Shown in pieces: positions 1-9,041 of a DNA stretch of 32,905 bases. The notes below the pieces were generated by a model that saw only the letters and a program-made list of their open reading frames with translations, was not told the DNA's origin and did no database searches. This stretch comes from an uncultured Bacilli bacterium (lineage in GTDB: Bacteria; Bacillota_I; Bacilli_A; RF39; UBA660): contig CANRHM010000003.1 of assembly GCA_947630415.1 (NCBI GenBank), positions 1 to 32,905 on the forward strand, given 5' to 3'. Each line of letters opens with the position of its first letter. Position 1 is the first letter of the stretch. The position numbers were made by a program, and so were the translations under genes.

Positions 1-188
1 TCTTTCATCTCCTGCATATAGTATGACTTATTTCCTTAAATTTTATACAATGACTTTTTCAAGAATTATTTACAATTTTTTCATAAGCACTTTACAACTA
101 GAACCGAAGTAATCTGTTATTTATTTTCTCTATAACAAAAATTTATATTATCACTTTATCTAGTAAAGATTTTAAATTTATAAATATA

Positions 189-218
189 TTGACAAGCAAA
201 AGATTTTAATATTAATAT
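189..218 (+). promoter_or_regulatory. predicted sigma-A promoter of the glycosyltransferase gene
   Basis: A perfect TTGACA at 189-194 is followed after 18 bases by TAATAT at 213-218, 37 bases before the ATG at 256. The gene has a GGAGG ribosome binding site just before its start. The rest of 1-188 shows no convincing gene. At the extreme left edge the reverse strand reads an AGGAG followed by ATG at 8-6, which may be the ribosome binding site of a divergent gene outside the window. Confidence 0.6.
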
Positions 219-255
219 TTAATTAGATGATACCAATTACTATGATGGAGGAAAT

Positions 256-1281
256 ATGAATAAGATTAAAATTAATATGCTATCGATGGCCGATCAAGTG
301 GGAGGTCAAGGTGTAGGAAGTGCTTATTTAGAACTTTTAAATTTACTTAAGAAAAAAGGAAAAAAAGATTTTGAAATTGTTGTTAACAAAGGAACGAAAT
401 ACGATATTCTCCATGCCCATACAGTGGAACCTAGAAATCTTTTTAAAATGCTTTTAACCAAAGGAAAAACCGTTTGCTATGTGCATTTTCTACCCAATAC
501 TTTGGATGGTTCTATTCATCTTCCAAAACCCATCTTTGCGATTTTTAAAAAGTATGTACTCTATTTTTATAAAAAAGCAGACTATTTAGTGGTCGTCAAT
601 CCTTCTTTTAAAAAAGAAATGATTTCACTTGGCTTAAAAGAAGAAAAAATATTCTACATCCCCAACTTTGTTTCAACTAAAAACTTTTATCCTAAAAAAC
701 AAGATAAAGAAAAATTAAGAAAGAAACTAAATTTACCAGAAAAAGCCTTTATTATCTTAGGAGCAGGACAAGTGCAAACTAGAAAAGGTGTCCTTGACTT
801 TATCGAAATTGCCAAGAAAAGAAAAGATGATCTCTTCCTCTGGGCAGGAGGCTTCTCTTTTGGTAACATCACCGATGGTTATGAAGAACTAAAAAAAGTC
901 ATGGAAAATCCACCAGAAAATGTACGTTTTCTAGGTATTATTCCACGAAATGAAATGAACGATTTATATAACGCTGTGGATCTTTTACTAGTTCCTTCCT
1001 ATAATGAACTTTTCCCTATGACCATTCTAGAAACGGCTAGTACCAATACGCCTTTTGTTTTAAGAGACTTAGAGTTATATGAAGAAATCTTATTTAACAA
1101 ATATCCAAAAGCTCATGATAATAAGGATTTTATCGAAGCCATAGACACTTTAAAAAAGAATCCTAAAGAATATCAAAAACAAGTGGAGTATACCAAAGAA
1201 ATAGCTTCCTACTATAGTGAAGACGCCATCTATAAAAAATGGAAGAAGTTTTATACGGATGTCGTAAATGATAAAAAATAA
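256..1281 (+). CDS. lafB: LafB/CpoA-like glycolipid glycosyltransferase (GT4 family)
   Basis: A retaining GT-B glycosyltransferase, most like LafB/CpoA of Gram-positive cocci. That enzyme adds a second sugar (alpha-galactose) to monoglucosyl-diacylglycerol at the cytoplasmic membrane, giving the glycolipid that anchors lipoteichoic acid and adjusts membrane curvature. Family features seen are the N-terminal INMLSMADQVGGQGVGSAY, YVHFLP at about 75-80, IPNFV at 135-139, GAGQVQTRKG at 169-178, WAGGFSFG at 196-203 and the EX7E motif (E251 and E259 in NELFPMTILE). The length of 341 residues is normal. The start follows a clear TGGAGG site. The usual LafA partner is not in the window. The next gene starts 32 bases downstream and may be cotranscribed. 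Family membership is confident; the exact sugar donor and acceptor are inferred from resemblance. Confidence 0.85.
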   Translation: MNKIKINMLSMADQVGGQGVGSAYLELLNLLKKKGKKDFEIVVNKGTKYDILHAHTVEPRNLFKMLLTKGKTVCYVHFLPNTLDGSIHLPKPIFAIFKKYVLYFYKKADYLVVVNPSFKKEMISLGLKEEKIFYIPNFVSTKNFYPKKQDKEKLRKKLNLPEKAFIILGAGQVQTRKGVLDFIEIAKKRKDDLFLWAGGFSFGNITDGYEELKKVMENPPENVRFLGIIPRNEMNDLYNAVDLLLVPSYNELFPMTILETASTNTPFVLRDLELYEEILFNKYPKAHDNKDFIEAIDTLKKNPKEYQKQVEYTKEIASYYSEDAIYKKWKKFYTDVVNDKK

Positions 1282-1313
1282 ATATTTATCTTTGCTTTAT
1301 AATAGGTGATGAT

Positions 1314-1820
1314 ATGGAAGAAAAAGTAATTCAAAAGTTCAATACCTATTTTCCTATGTTTGCTGATTTTAATTTAGAAGGAACAAGTTACATTGTAGGA
1401 GGATTCCTTACCAGTATTCTCTTGAATGAAGAAATACACGATTTAGATATTGTTATCTTAAATGGTAATAAAGCAAATATAAAAGAAAACTTAGATAAAG
1501 AACATCTCTCCTACCACGAAAATTATTTTCATGGTTATAAAGTACAAATAGATGCTAAAATCATCGACATTTATCCAACCTCTAACTTAAAAGAATGCTA
1601 CCAATACAATATCGAAGGATTATTCTTTGATATTGATAAAAAAGAGTTTGTTGAAACCACTTTTATGGAAGCTTTAACCGAAGGAAAGTTAAAAGAGTTA
1701 AATCCCCATAACCGTGGTAAAAACAGAAACGAAAGAAAAGAAAAACTAGAAAATCGGTTTCAAAAACTATTAACGTTAAAAGAAGAAAATCAATTACCCA
1801 ATATAAAACCCTTTAGATAA
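1314..1820 (+). CDS. small nucleotidyltransferase-fold protein, function unknown
   Basis: A 168-residue protein with the minimal signature of the polymerase-beta-like nucleotidyltransferase superfamily: YIVGGF near residue 27, then HDLDIVIL near residue 42 (two metal-binding acidic residues) and IDIYP near 84 as a candidate third carboxylate. This resembles the head domain of poly(A) polymerases and CCA-adding enzymes, but the protein is far too short to be one. The C-terminus (about 125-160) is very basic and could contact nucleic acid. The start is supported by an AGGTGAT site. It follows the glycosyltransferase gene by 32 bases. Its stop codon lies inside the terminator hairpin. Substrate unknown. 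Confidence 0.6.
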   Translation: MEEKVIQKFNTYFPMFADFNLEGTSYIVGGFLTSILLNEEIHDLDIVILNGNKANIKENLDKEHLSYHENYFHGYKVQIDAKIIDIYPTSNLKECYQYNIEGLFFDIDKKEFVETTFMEALTEGKLKELNPHNRGKNRNERKEKLENRFQKLLTLKEENQLPNIKPFR

Positions 1821-1840
1821 ACGCTAAAGGGTTCTTTTTT
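1807..1840. terminator. bidirectional rho-independent terminator
   Basis: A perfect 10-bp stem (1807-1816 with 1824-1833, AACCCTTTAG/CTAAAGGGTT) has a 7-base loop and is followed by six T on the plus strand (1835-1840). On the minus strand it is also followed by a T-rich stretch. It therefore separates the convergent plus-strand pair from the minus-strand operon ending at 1839. Confidence 0.85.
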
Positions 1841-2129
1841 AATTGTTTAATAAATCTAAGTTTTGTACATCTTCATTAATTTTATCAATGGTATCTTTAG
1901 AACAAGTTGCAAGGAAATGCATTATCGTATTGGGATTATCGTAGAAAAGATCAACTTTATAAAGAAGGATTTCTTTTAAATTGTGTATTCCTACCGATAA
2001 GAAATGATTAAGTATTTCTTCCACGCGTTCTTGATTAGTCGATAACTCCAAGATATCTCGTTCGGTAAGTTCTTCTTTTAAAGTCTCTAAATCTTCTTCT
2101 GATAAATTATAGTTTAGAAGGTATTTCAT
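1839..2129 (-). CDS. small all-helical protein, mTERF-repeat-like, unknown
   Basis: A 96-residue acidic helical protein. The segment around residues 33-68 (VEEILNHFLSVGIHN, then LKEILLYKVDLFYDN) has the spacing of an mTERF-type helical repeat, where paired helices alternate with a Leu/Pro-rich turn. This is a visual resemblance only, and the family is unassigned. It is the last gene of the minus operon starting at 5678. Its ATG overlaps the stop of the 609-residue gene upstream in an ATGA, implying translational coupling and probably a joint function. Confidence 0.55.
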   Translation of the reverse strand: MKYLLNYNLSEEDLETLKEELTERDILELSTNQERVEEILNHFLSVGIHNLKEILLYKVDLFYDNPNTIMHFLATCSKDTIDKINEDVQNLDLLNN

Positions 2130-3955
2130 TTATGGGATCCTCCTTCTGTAGGAGCATAAATAGGTCCTACACATCCTTTTAAAGTCTGATACTCATTTTG
2201 TGTTACATAACTACCTTTGGTAATGCAATACATGAGTTTATCTTCTCCAGGAGCCATCTTATTTAAAGCACTATAGTATCTTAAGACCTTTGGTCTAGAG
2301 ATCGTTAGAGTACCAAACTTATAAACATAATCATTTCCTGGAACACGATAATTTTCTTCTAAATATTGAATTTCAGCATCTTTAAAGATTTCTTCGGAAT
2401 AAGTACCATTTTCATCTTCTTGAATTATACTATCGTACGTTGAAGCAAGTGGAGCCATATCTTCCATCGACATAAACGAAGTAAGGCGAATCGCTTCCAA
2501 ATACTTGTGTCCATAGCCAAAGTGGCGAACAAAGAAGTCCTTGCTAAGATTTCCTTCACGTGAATCTGAGAAAAGTTTTCGATAATAATCTACTTCCGAT
2601 AACTCGCTCTTTAACTGATGAGCAAGTGTTAACGTATCTTCCGTCATAGTGACAATACTAGAGGAATGATAACGAACATACTCCGAATAAAAACGGGGCA
2701 TAGTACTAGGTCCATGAAGTAATCCCGCTTCAATTAATTTATCTAAATGAAGTGCTAAATTATGGGAAGAATAAGCGGTTACCACTGGTGGTTTGATAGG
2801 AGATCCTTCAAAGAAACCATATGATGCAAGTATTTTATAATTTTCAAGCACTTGCTTATGAGGTGTCTTTAACGTATTTAATCCTACTCCACGTTTTAGT
2901 GATACATCATAACCTTGTTCAGTTAAGAACTTCTCATTATCAATCATATCTTGATAACTAGCATCAAATAAGTAACGATAGAATATGATTTTATCTGCAC
3001 CTTTACGCGTTCTTATTACATCACCAGGATTAATCCATACTCTTGGAGAATCAAAGAAAACATCTTCAAAATGACCATCTTTCTTCATTCTTTCAATTTG
3101 CTCTTGTACCGTTTGTCTCGATCCATAAGCAAAAATAGTTAATAAAGAAGCAGGACTAAATCGATTTAAGAGAGGACCTTTACCATCATCAAAAGATTCC
3201 CTCTGTAATAAAGAAAGAACATCTTCTATTTGGTTTGTATCTAAAAGGGGTGTCATCACAGCAGCATAATCATCATATAACTTATCTACTTCCTTAGGAA
3301 GTCCATGGGCATGAAAACAATCGAGCACTTCTTCTCTACTAAGTCCCTTTACATCGCGACCTTTATCGTTATATCTTTTTATTTCAATTAAGAGACTTTT
3401 TTTATCATTAAAAGAAAGTTTTGGATCGTCCATCGCATTTAAGAAAAGTTCAAATTCATCTTGTGTAAAACGATCTGTATTATCTTTATCTTTATATTTT
3501 CCTAGTAATTGTTGATAATTATCTTGTTCCTCTACTAAAGGTCCGTCATCATCAATAACGTCTTTTCTTGCTTCCATTTTATGGGTAATAGTAGTCTCGG
3601 CTTCTTGTAACTGATGCTTAAAAGTAGCAAGGAATTTTTGTTGTTTTGAAGATAAATCCATCTTTAAAGCATTCGATAAAATACCTTCGTAGACAAGACC
3701 AATAATACGTAAATTTTCTTGGCAAGCCTTTAAATCCATCGCATCATTTAGCACATAACGTTCCAACAAGGTAGAAATAGCATTAATATCAAACAAACGC
3801 ACATTGCTTTGATCTTGTTCTAATTTTGAAAGAAATTCTAAACAAGATGCCTTATCTTCTTCTAATTCTTTGGTAATCTGATTTTCTTTTTGAGCTTGCT
3901 TTATTTTTTCATTCAATTCATTTACTTTTGCTTGTAATAAATCTTGTAAATGCAT
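2126..3955 (-). CDS. large helical-repeat protein of unknown function
   Basis: A 609-residue soluble protein with no signal peptide. The N-terminal ~130 residues are predicted coiled coil (heptads from residue 5, rich in E, K and Q). From about 165 to 520 it looks like a series of helical hairpins, with recurring patterns such as LENYKILASYGFF and LHLDKLIEAGLL (a leucine-rich helix ending in a G-containing turn) that recall the mTERF-like repeats suspected in the small downstream protein. I do not recognise the family. It starts 8 bases after the 66-residue gene and overlaps the 96-residue gene by ATGA. The shared operon suggests a complex with the other products, possibly as a scaffold or nucleic-acid-binding solenoid; this is inference. 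Confidence 0.6.
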   Translation of the reverse strand: MHLQDLLQAKVNELNEKIKQAQKENQITKELEEDKASCLEFLSKLEQDQSNVRLFDINAISTLLERYVLNDAMDLKACQENLRIIGLVYEGILSNALKMDLSSKQQKFLATFKHQLQEAETTITHKMEARKDVIDDDGPLVEEQDNYQQLLGKYKDKDNTDRFTQDEFELFLNAMDDPKLSFNDKKSLLIEIKRYNDKGRDVKGLSREEVLDCFHAHGLPKEVDKLYDDYAAVMTPLLDTNQIEDVLSLLQRESFDDGKGPLLNRFSPASLLTIFAYGSRQTVQEQIERMKKDGHFEDVFFDSPRVWINPGDVIRTRKGADKIIFYRYLFDASYQDMIDNEKFLTEQGYDVSLKRGVGLNTLKTPHKQVLENYKILASYGFFEGSPIKPPVVTAYSSHNLALHLDKLIEAGLLHGPSTMPRFYSEYVRYHSSSIVTMTEDTLTLAHQLKSELSEVDYYRKLFSDSREGNLSKDFFVRHFGYGHKYLEAIRLTSFMSMEDMAPLASTYDSIIQEDENGTYSEEIFKDAEIQYLEENYRVPGNDYVYKFGTLTISRPKVLRYYSALNKMAPGEDKLMYCITKGSYVTQNEYQTLKGCVGPIYAPTEGGSHK

Positions 3956-3963
3956 AAATCATC

Positions 3964-4164
3964 CTACCTTTCCATTAAAAGTCGATATGTTCTTAAATAG
4001 AAGGAAAAATCACTATGACGTCTTTGAAAACGACTAATAAATTCATTCAAACTAAGTCCTAAATCAAAAGCAAGATCTTCCATATCGATTTTCTTATCTT
4101 GAATTAAGGTTAAGCAATCGGAACGAATGTCTAAAAAAAGTTGATCTAATTTATCGCGTATCAT
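3964..4164 (-). CDS. small HTH-like protein (66 aa)
   Basis: A 66-residue protein whose centre (about 26-45, DMEDLAFDLGLSLNEFISRF) has the pattern of a helix-turn-helix: a helix, a GLS turn, then a recognition-like helix, as in Cro/XRE or sigma-like folds. Little lies outside this motif, so it would be a single-domain DNA- or protein-binding factor. Its ATG overlaps the stop of the 505-residue gene (ATGA), which makes it a real gene despite its size. It could be the operon's own regulator. Confidence is good that it is translated, low on function. Confidence 0.5.
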   Translation of the reverse strand: MIRDKLDQLFLDIRSDCLTLIQDKKIDMEDLAFDLGLSLNEFISRFQRRHSDFSFYLRTYRLLMER

Positions 4165-5678
4165 AATTCGATTCCTCCTTTAGGAAGAAGAGCTTTATCC
4201 ATTTCTTCTCTTATAATTGGTGCTTGGCTTAAAGTAGTTGCATCTTTCTCTTTAATTTTGGTAACAAGACTATTAATTTCTCTATCGTATCGTTTTGATA
4301 TATAAATGGCTTGATCAAAGATTTCTCCCGCTGGTGCAAAGGTAAGAATAACAAGGGAATCATTTCCTGCTTTCGTATAACAGCAAGCCATATTAGAAGA
4401 TCTTACCACGTACATATCATAATCAGTTTTTAGTTTCTTTTGTACTTTCGTATGTCTATTAGACATTTCAGGATCTTCTATACCTCTTTCCAAGCGATCC
4501 ATTAATAATTGAATTCGTTTCTTTTCACTAGCATTAAAATGAGTTAAATCGAAACAAGGACTATTCTTATCTAGTAAGAAGAAAATCTTAGATGCGGTAG
4601 GATGCGCCTCTTCCTGTTTACTAGCATTGTATTCATCAACAGAGTCTTTGACTTCATGGAGAAGACCTTCCGTCTCATCTAAATAAAGACTAGCTTCTTC
4701 ATAAACATCTTGATTTTGCGTTTCATTAGCAAAGACCGTTTGAAGTTCCTCTTTATACATTGATAACTCAAGTAATTGTACCATCAAGCGTTCTTCGACA
4801 TAAGAGAAACTAGAAGTATCAATTTCTCCCGTATCATCAGTCATCTTCATCTCTTTTTCACATGCAGCTAAGTTTTTTGCTAATTCTATTTCTTTTTCGC
4901 TTTTTCCTTGGTAAAGATAACTATATTGACTAAGGTAATCATTAATTTCCTTACTTAAAGCAGTATACCTTTCCCGAAGTGGTGCAAATAAATCTTGCTT
5001 TGGTTCTTCAGTAGGTACTACTTCTTCATGAGGGACCTCCACGATAACAGGAGCAGGAACCTCTTGAGATTCCATCACTGTAATAGGTTCTACCTCTACT
5101 TTTTTTGGTTCTACAGCCTGAACCACCGGTTCAACTGTTTTAGTTTTTGATGATTCAGGAGATGTTTTTTTCTTATGATTTGCTTTTACACAACTATCCC
5201 AAGCTTCTTTAGTTAAAACTGCAAGTTGATCTTCCTCTTCTAAACCACTTTGATCCAAAAGCGTTAAAAAATAATCAAAATCGTATTGTTCACGTCTTAG
5301 AACAGCACCAACTTTTTCTAATTCAGCTTCAACTCTATGAACCTGATCTTCTCCCTTACTTTCCAATACTACTCTTTTCTTAAAATAGTCATTTTTGGTA
5401 ATGGAATCAAGAGCCATTTGTACTTGTTCTGCATCCATGGCATCATGTGCTAAAAAGAAATCAATCACCCGAATGGAATTATCCAAATTGGGATCTAGTA
5501 AAAGAAGTCCTTCTCTGGCCTTTAAAACATTTTGGGCAGTTGGTGCATCTTCTAGTACCGTCATTTGTGAAAGTTTTCTTAACCGATCATTTAGTTGTGC
5601 TTTTTCTTGTTCTAGTTTTTTCCCTACACCTTGAACATAGGAATCAAACTTATTAATTGAAGTTACCTCTACTTGCAT
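4161..5678 (-). CDS. coiled-coil protein with a possible RelE-like C-terminal domain
   Basis: A 505-residue cytoplasmic protein, first gene of its operon. Residues 1-165 are helical. Residues 165-230 are a low-complexity linker of E, V and P (several VEP repeats), and 230-370 are again coiled coil. The last ~100 residues form a compact domain: KKLKTDYDMYVVRSSNMACC followed by a strand with VILTFAP and a helix. This order (basic helix, YxxR strand, hydrophobic strand, C-terminal helix) resembles the RelE/ParE fold of ribosome-dependent RNases and gyrase poisons, but catalytic residues cannot be confirmed. The start has a GGGGTGA site and a good promoter upstream. Family otherwise unrecognised. 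Confidence 0.55.
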   Translation of the reverse strand: MQVEVTSINKFDSYVQGVGKKLEQEKAQLNDRLRKLSQMTVLEDAPTAQNVLKAREGLLLLDPNLDNSIRVIDFFLAHDAMDAEQVQMALDSITKNDYFKKRVVLESKGEDQVHRVEAELEKVGAVLRREQYDFDYFLTLLDQSGLEEEDQLAVLTKEAWDSCVKANHKKKTSPESSKTKTVEPVVQAVEPKKVEVEPITVMESQEVPAPVIVEVPHEEVVPTEEPKQDLFAPLRERYTALSKEINDYLSQYSYLYQGKSEKEIELAKNLAACEKEMKMTDDTGEIDTSSFSYVEERLMVQLLELSMYKEELQTVFANETQNQDVYEEASLYLDETEGLLHEVKDSVDEYNASKQEEAHPTASKIFFLLDKNSPCFDLTHFNASEKKRIQLLMDRLERGIEDPEMSNRHTKVQKKLKTDYDMYVVRSSNMACCYTKAGNDSLVILTFAPAGEIFDQAIYISKRYDREINSLVTKIKEKDATTLSQAPIIREEMDKALLPKGGIEL

Positions 5679-5721
5679 ACGTTCACCCCATCTATCTTAT
5701 AGTCTCTATTATTCTAAGGTA

Positions 5722-5750
5722 ATTATAGCAAAAAAAAGAGGCTTCGACAA
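5722..5750 (-). promoter_or_regulatory. predicted promoter of the 505-residue gene operon
   Basis: Reading the minus strand, TTGTCG (5750-5745), a 17-base spacer and a perfect TATAAT (5727-5722) preceded by TGC (extended -10). It lies 43 bases upstream of the ATG at 5678. With the terminator just upstream it defines the block 5678-1839 as a separate transcription unit. Confidence 0.7.
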
Positions 5751-5774
5751 TCACTTTTATGGATTTTTATTACG

Positions 5775-5806
5775 AAAAAAAGAAGTCCCTTTCACAAGAA
5801 CTTCTT
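5775..5806 (-). terminator. rho-independent terminator of the AAA+ operon
   Basis: On the minus strand AAGAAGT (5806-5800) pairs with ACTTCTT (5786-5780) across a 13-base loop and is followed by a run of T (5780-5775). It overlaps the stop codon of the 319-residue gene and ends the transcript that begins near 10387. Confidence 0.65.
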
Positions 5807-6764
5807 ATTCCTTTATAAGTTGTTTATAATTGTCTTTAAATTGGGCTTCTGCCTTTTTAACATCGATCTTATCTTCTAAGTTTAAGTAACTAATAACACT
5901 TCTAAAGTCACTGGCCAAATCGTGTCCCATAATTCCCATACGATCTGGTTGATCAAAGAAAAGATCATTTTTGTTTAAATGAAGAGCACGTCTTATAAAT
6001 CTTTCTGAGCAAGTACAACCATAATTATCGCCCCAATAGGATCTTTGCACATCCATTGTTTCTAGAACACGGAACAAAATACGGCGACAAAACTCAACGC
6101 GACAAGAAGTCTTGTAAAGAGCTTCTAGATTGAGAGCGGAAGATTGTCTTTTGATGCCCACGGCAATTTGAATGAGTTCATTTCCTTCTTCGGATAACTC
6201 AAACGCATTAATTCCTACTTTGTAACCAGACTTTTCAAGTGCTTTTACCACATTCGTTAAAATAATCGCACGATTAAGCACTTGACTTTTTGAAGTCATG
6301 TGATTATAAGAAAGACTCGTATGAATCTGTACAAACTTAGGTCGTTTCACTCTTCTTCGGTCTTCATAACACAAAGGATCACCTCTAATATAAGAAGGAA
6401 CAATTAAGAATCCTCCTTGAAGGGATTTTACCGTTTCATAGGTATGAAGATTATGAACATTATCTTTCGATAAGTTTTTTTGAAGTGTTAAAAACTCCTG
6501 ATACCCTGGATCAACTGGTCCAATTAAATCTTCAAGTGCTTTTTTATAAGGTTTCCCTGCAAAATCGTAATCATTGGTTTCACTAGCAAGCTTATGAAAC
6601 ACACTTTCATTTATGGAAGGATTACTTTTTAAGTAACGATACAAGGAATCGAGCGAACTAAAGCGTGCTAAATAAAGACGATAACGTTCCCCATTTACTT
6701 CCAACACTTGAGGTGGAAACATACACTCTGGATAGTTAATATAATTCTGTGGATATTCTGCCAT
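5805..6764 (-). CDS. putative VWA-like partner of the AAA+ ATPase (DUF7192-like)
   Basis: A 319-residue soluble protein. After GGFLIVPSYIRGDP (about 117-130) comes a strand ending in IHTSLS (147-152), then a helix (LNRAIILTNVVKALEKSGY, 163-181) and a second strand (VGINAFELS). This order, a strand ending in a (D)xSxS-like loop followed by a helix that handles a whole set of items and a strand, is that of von Willebrand A / MIDAS domains and of the degenerate VWA-like proteins (DUF7192) encoded beside CobS/MoxR-like ATPases in phages. The first MIDAS Asp is replaced by His. A CTCSE motif near 250 may be structural. It begins 14 bases after the AAA+ stop, with an AAGGAAGTG site. Assignment is by pattern and context, not by alignment. 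Confidence 0.5.
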   Translation of the reverse strand: MAEYPQNYINYPECMFPPQVLEVNGERYRLYLARFSSLDSLYRYLKSNPSINESVFHKLASETNDYDFAGKPYKKALEDLIGPVDPGYQEFLTLQKNLSKDNVHNLHTYETVKSLQGGFLIVPSYIRGDPLCYEDRRRVKRPKFVQIHTSLSYNHMTSKSQVLNRAIILTNVVKALEKSGYKVGINAFELSEEGNELIQIAVGIKRQSSALNLEALYKTSCRVEFCRRILFRVLETMDVQRSYWGDNYGCTCSERFIRRALHLNKNDLFFDQPDRMGIMGHDLASDFRSVISYLNLEDKIDVKKAEAQFKDNYKQLIKE

Positions 6765-6778
6765 AAGAATGCACTTCC

Positions 6779-9040
6779 TTATTTTTCTTTTCCTTTTTCA
6801 CAGTAGTAAATAAATCTTTTTGCTAGTTGCTTTTCTGAAACACGGCTTAGTGGTGCAGAACTTTGTTCAAGCGTTATTTGACCGGAAATATCGTAATAAC
6901 TTCTAAACTGTCTTGATAAATAATCAAGGTAATCTGGTCCTTTTGTTTGAATGAATTTTTGGCGAAGCACTTCATCCGCGGTTTTACTATTGTGTTCAAT
7001 GTACCTAGCGATGGCTTCGGCATCTCTTGTAGAAGCAATTCCAGAAACGGAAGATTTACCCTGTCTTCTAGCCCACGAATCACAAGCCTTTCTAAAGTTA
7101 GCAAAAATATGATACCAGTTGGTATGTTCTCCAAAGAGACGTTCTTCCACGCCGTTATCGTATTTAAATTCAATAGGCGTCATACGTTCCAAAACACTTT
7201 CATCGAGCTTTCCACGAGATGAGAATTCTTCACTTTCTCCTTCTCCATTTGTATTACCTGCTGCCATCATTCTAAAGTTAGGACTCATCGGTACAATCAT
7301 ATCTTCACCAAATGTAACATAAACCTTTTTGTTAGGATTTTGAATAACTTCAAGTGAACTTGAATAGATGCCATTCAAAGAAACAATCGAATCCGCATCT
7401 CCATTATCAAGTTCATCGTAACCTAAGAGTTTTCCATACGTAGTTGCCACAAAGGTTGGGGTTGCTCTATATCTTCCTTGTGGATCATTATAACCAATAA
7501 TACTATAATTACCGGTAATCTTTCCATTATCGATATAATCAAGTCCTAAAAGAGAAGCAACTTGACGCATCAAATGTGTTTTTCCACATCCAGAAGGTCC
7601 CCATAAGTAAACCCAATCGCCTTCCATTACACAACGAATGACTTCATCCGTTAACTCATGGAACAATTCTCCTTTTTCAAATCTTTCCTTCTTCAAAGCC
7701 ATTATTTTATCAAAACGTTTATTAAAAGAAATGGATTCATCAAAAGCTGGAAGAATTCCTTTATTCGTACTTTCTACTGGAATGGTTACATTAGGTCCCA
7801 TCGGAACAATTAAACGACTATTTCCAGATACATAGGTTCCTTTTTCTTTAGATGTTACTTTCTCCGGAGCACTAGTTACGACTACAGTTTGTTTTTGTAA
7901 AGACTCAATTTGAGCCATCATTTCTTTGATTTGTTTTTCTTGGTTCACTGATCCCAATAATTTTTGTAGTTTTTCATCGTTACTAAGATAATCTTTTAAG
8001 GTATCTAAGCTACTGTTAGCAGCATCCTGTAGTCTTATAAGTTCCGAAGTCGTAGTCGATTGTAGGGTACTAGCAGCAAGACGAAGATCACGCATTTTAA
8101 CAGATGCTTCTTCTAATAATTTATTAAATACTTGATCGCTACTGGATTTGAAAGATTCTTGAAGAGATAACAAATATTGATCTAATTTCTCAAGCATTTC
8201 TTTTCGGGCTTCACCTACTTTTTGATTCATTGAGCGAACGGCACCATCGGCATAATTACTGATGGTTTTTTTACCCAACTCCACACAGCCATCAATGATC
8301 TTTTTACCTTCCGTTGTAAGGGCGTCAATTCGTTCTTGGAAGGTATCGATGTTTTGATCCATCGCTTCTAATTTTTCAATCAAACCTTGTGCTTTTTCAG
8401 CTTCAGCTGAAATATTGGCTAAGGTCTTTTCTCCAACCGGATAGATACCTACTCGTTTTTTTACTTCGGTCAACCTTTTATCGTGATAGACAGAAACCGA
8501 TCCTAATTCCGTTTCAAGTCCATTCATAAAAGCAATAAGTTCATTTTTTAGCACAGTTGGATTAATACAGTAAGGACTTACTTCACAAGCATAAGACACA
8601 ATCTCTTGGTATTGTGATTTTAATGTCTCATTACTTAAAATAAGCCTTACAATTTGAATATAATCAAGACGATTATTAAACAAGGCATAAAGTTTCTTAT
8701 CAAGAACACCTTCACTAATCTCTCTAAAATCGTAAGCAATAAAGTTATTGATAATCATTTCTTTAATTGCACTATATTCCTTGGTTTCCATTCCTTGTGG
8801 AAGTAAGAAATGAACGGTATCAAGAACGCGATCAAACGTATTTGAAAAATCAGCATCATCCTCATAATTTTCTTGTAATAGTCCCAATACGACACGTTCT
8901 AAAAATTCATACTCAAAAAAGTCGTTATTGCGTTCTTTATTTTTAATACCCTGTACATAAGTAACTAAAGCTCTTTGCACCCCATAAGAGACATCCGATC
9001 TATTAATTGCTCGAATTAAATTTTTATATTGTTCTTCCAT
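6779..9040 (-). CDS. MoxR/CobS-like AAA+ ATPase with long N-terminal coiled coil
   Basis: A 753-residue protein from the ATG at 9040, chosen because AAAGGGTGAT is well spaced to it; the GTG at 9052 lies inside that site. Residues 1-190 are helical. Residues 200-385 are a long coiled coil (many Q, E, K, L and S), and a linker follows. The C-terminal half is a dynein-related (AAA_5/MoxR) ATPase: Walker A GPSGCGKT at about 481-488, Walker B LLGYDELDN at 538-546, sensor 1 AAGNTNGEG at about 593, and an SRGKLDESVLERM segment carrying candidate arginine fingers near 608-620. Such ATPases remodel partner complexes, typically with a VWA-domain protein, which the next gene may supply. The substrate is unknown. 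The upstream gene's stop is one base before this start. Confidence 0.8.
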   Translation of the reverse strand: MEEQYKNLIRAINRSDVSYGVQRALVTYVQGIKNKERNNDFFEYEFLERVVLGLLQENYEDDADFSNTFDRVLDTVHFLLPQGMETKEYSAIKEMIINNFIAYDFREISEGVLDKKLYALFNNRLDYIQIVRLILSNETLKSQYQEIVSYACEVSPYCINPTVLKNELIAFMNGLETELGSVSVYHDKRLTEVKKRVGIYPVGEKTLANISAEAEKAQGLIEKLEAMDQNIDTFQERIDALTTEGKKIIDGCVELGKKTISNYADGAVRSMNQKVGEARKEMLEKLDQYLLSLQESFKSSSDQVFNKLLEEASVKMRDLRLAASTLQSTTTSELIRLQDAANSSLDTLKDYLSNDEKLQKLLGSVNQEKQIKEMMAQIESLQKQTVVVTSAPEKVTSKEKGTYVSGNSRLIVPMGPNVTIPVESTNKGILPAFDESISFNKRFDKIMALKKERFEKGELFHELTDEVIRCVMEGDWVYLWGPSGCGKTHLMRQVASLLGLDYIDNGKITGNYSIIGYNDPQGRYRATPTFVATTYGKLLGYDELDNGDADSIVSLNGIYSSSLEVIQNPNKKVYVTFGEDMIVPMSPNFRMMAAGNTNGEGESEEFSSRGKLDESVLERMTPIEFKYDNGVEERLFGEHTNWYHIFANFRKACDSWARRQGKSSVSGIASTRDAEAIARYIEHNSKTADEVLRQKFIQTKGPDYLDYLSRQFRSYYDISGQITLEQSSAPLSRVSEKQLAKRFIYYCEKGKEK

Positions 9041-9041
9041 G

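Noticed and set aside
1..15. Divergent gene start at the left edge (AGGAG then ATG on the minus strand)
   Set aside because: Only two full codons are inside the window and the AGGAG touches the ATG with no spacing, so the true start may be outside.
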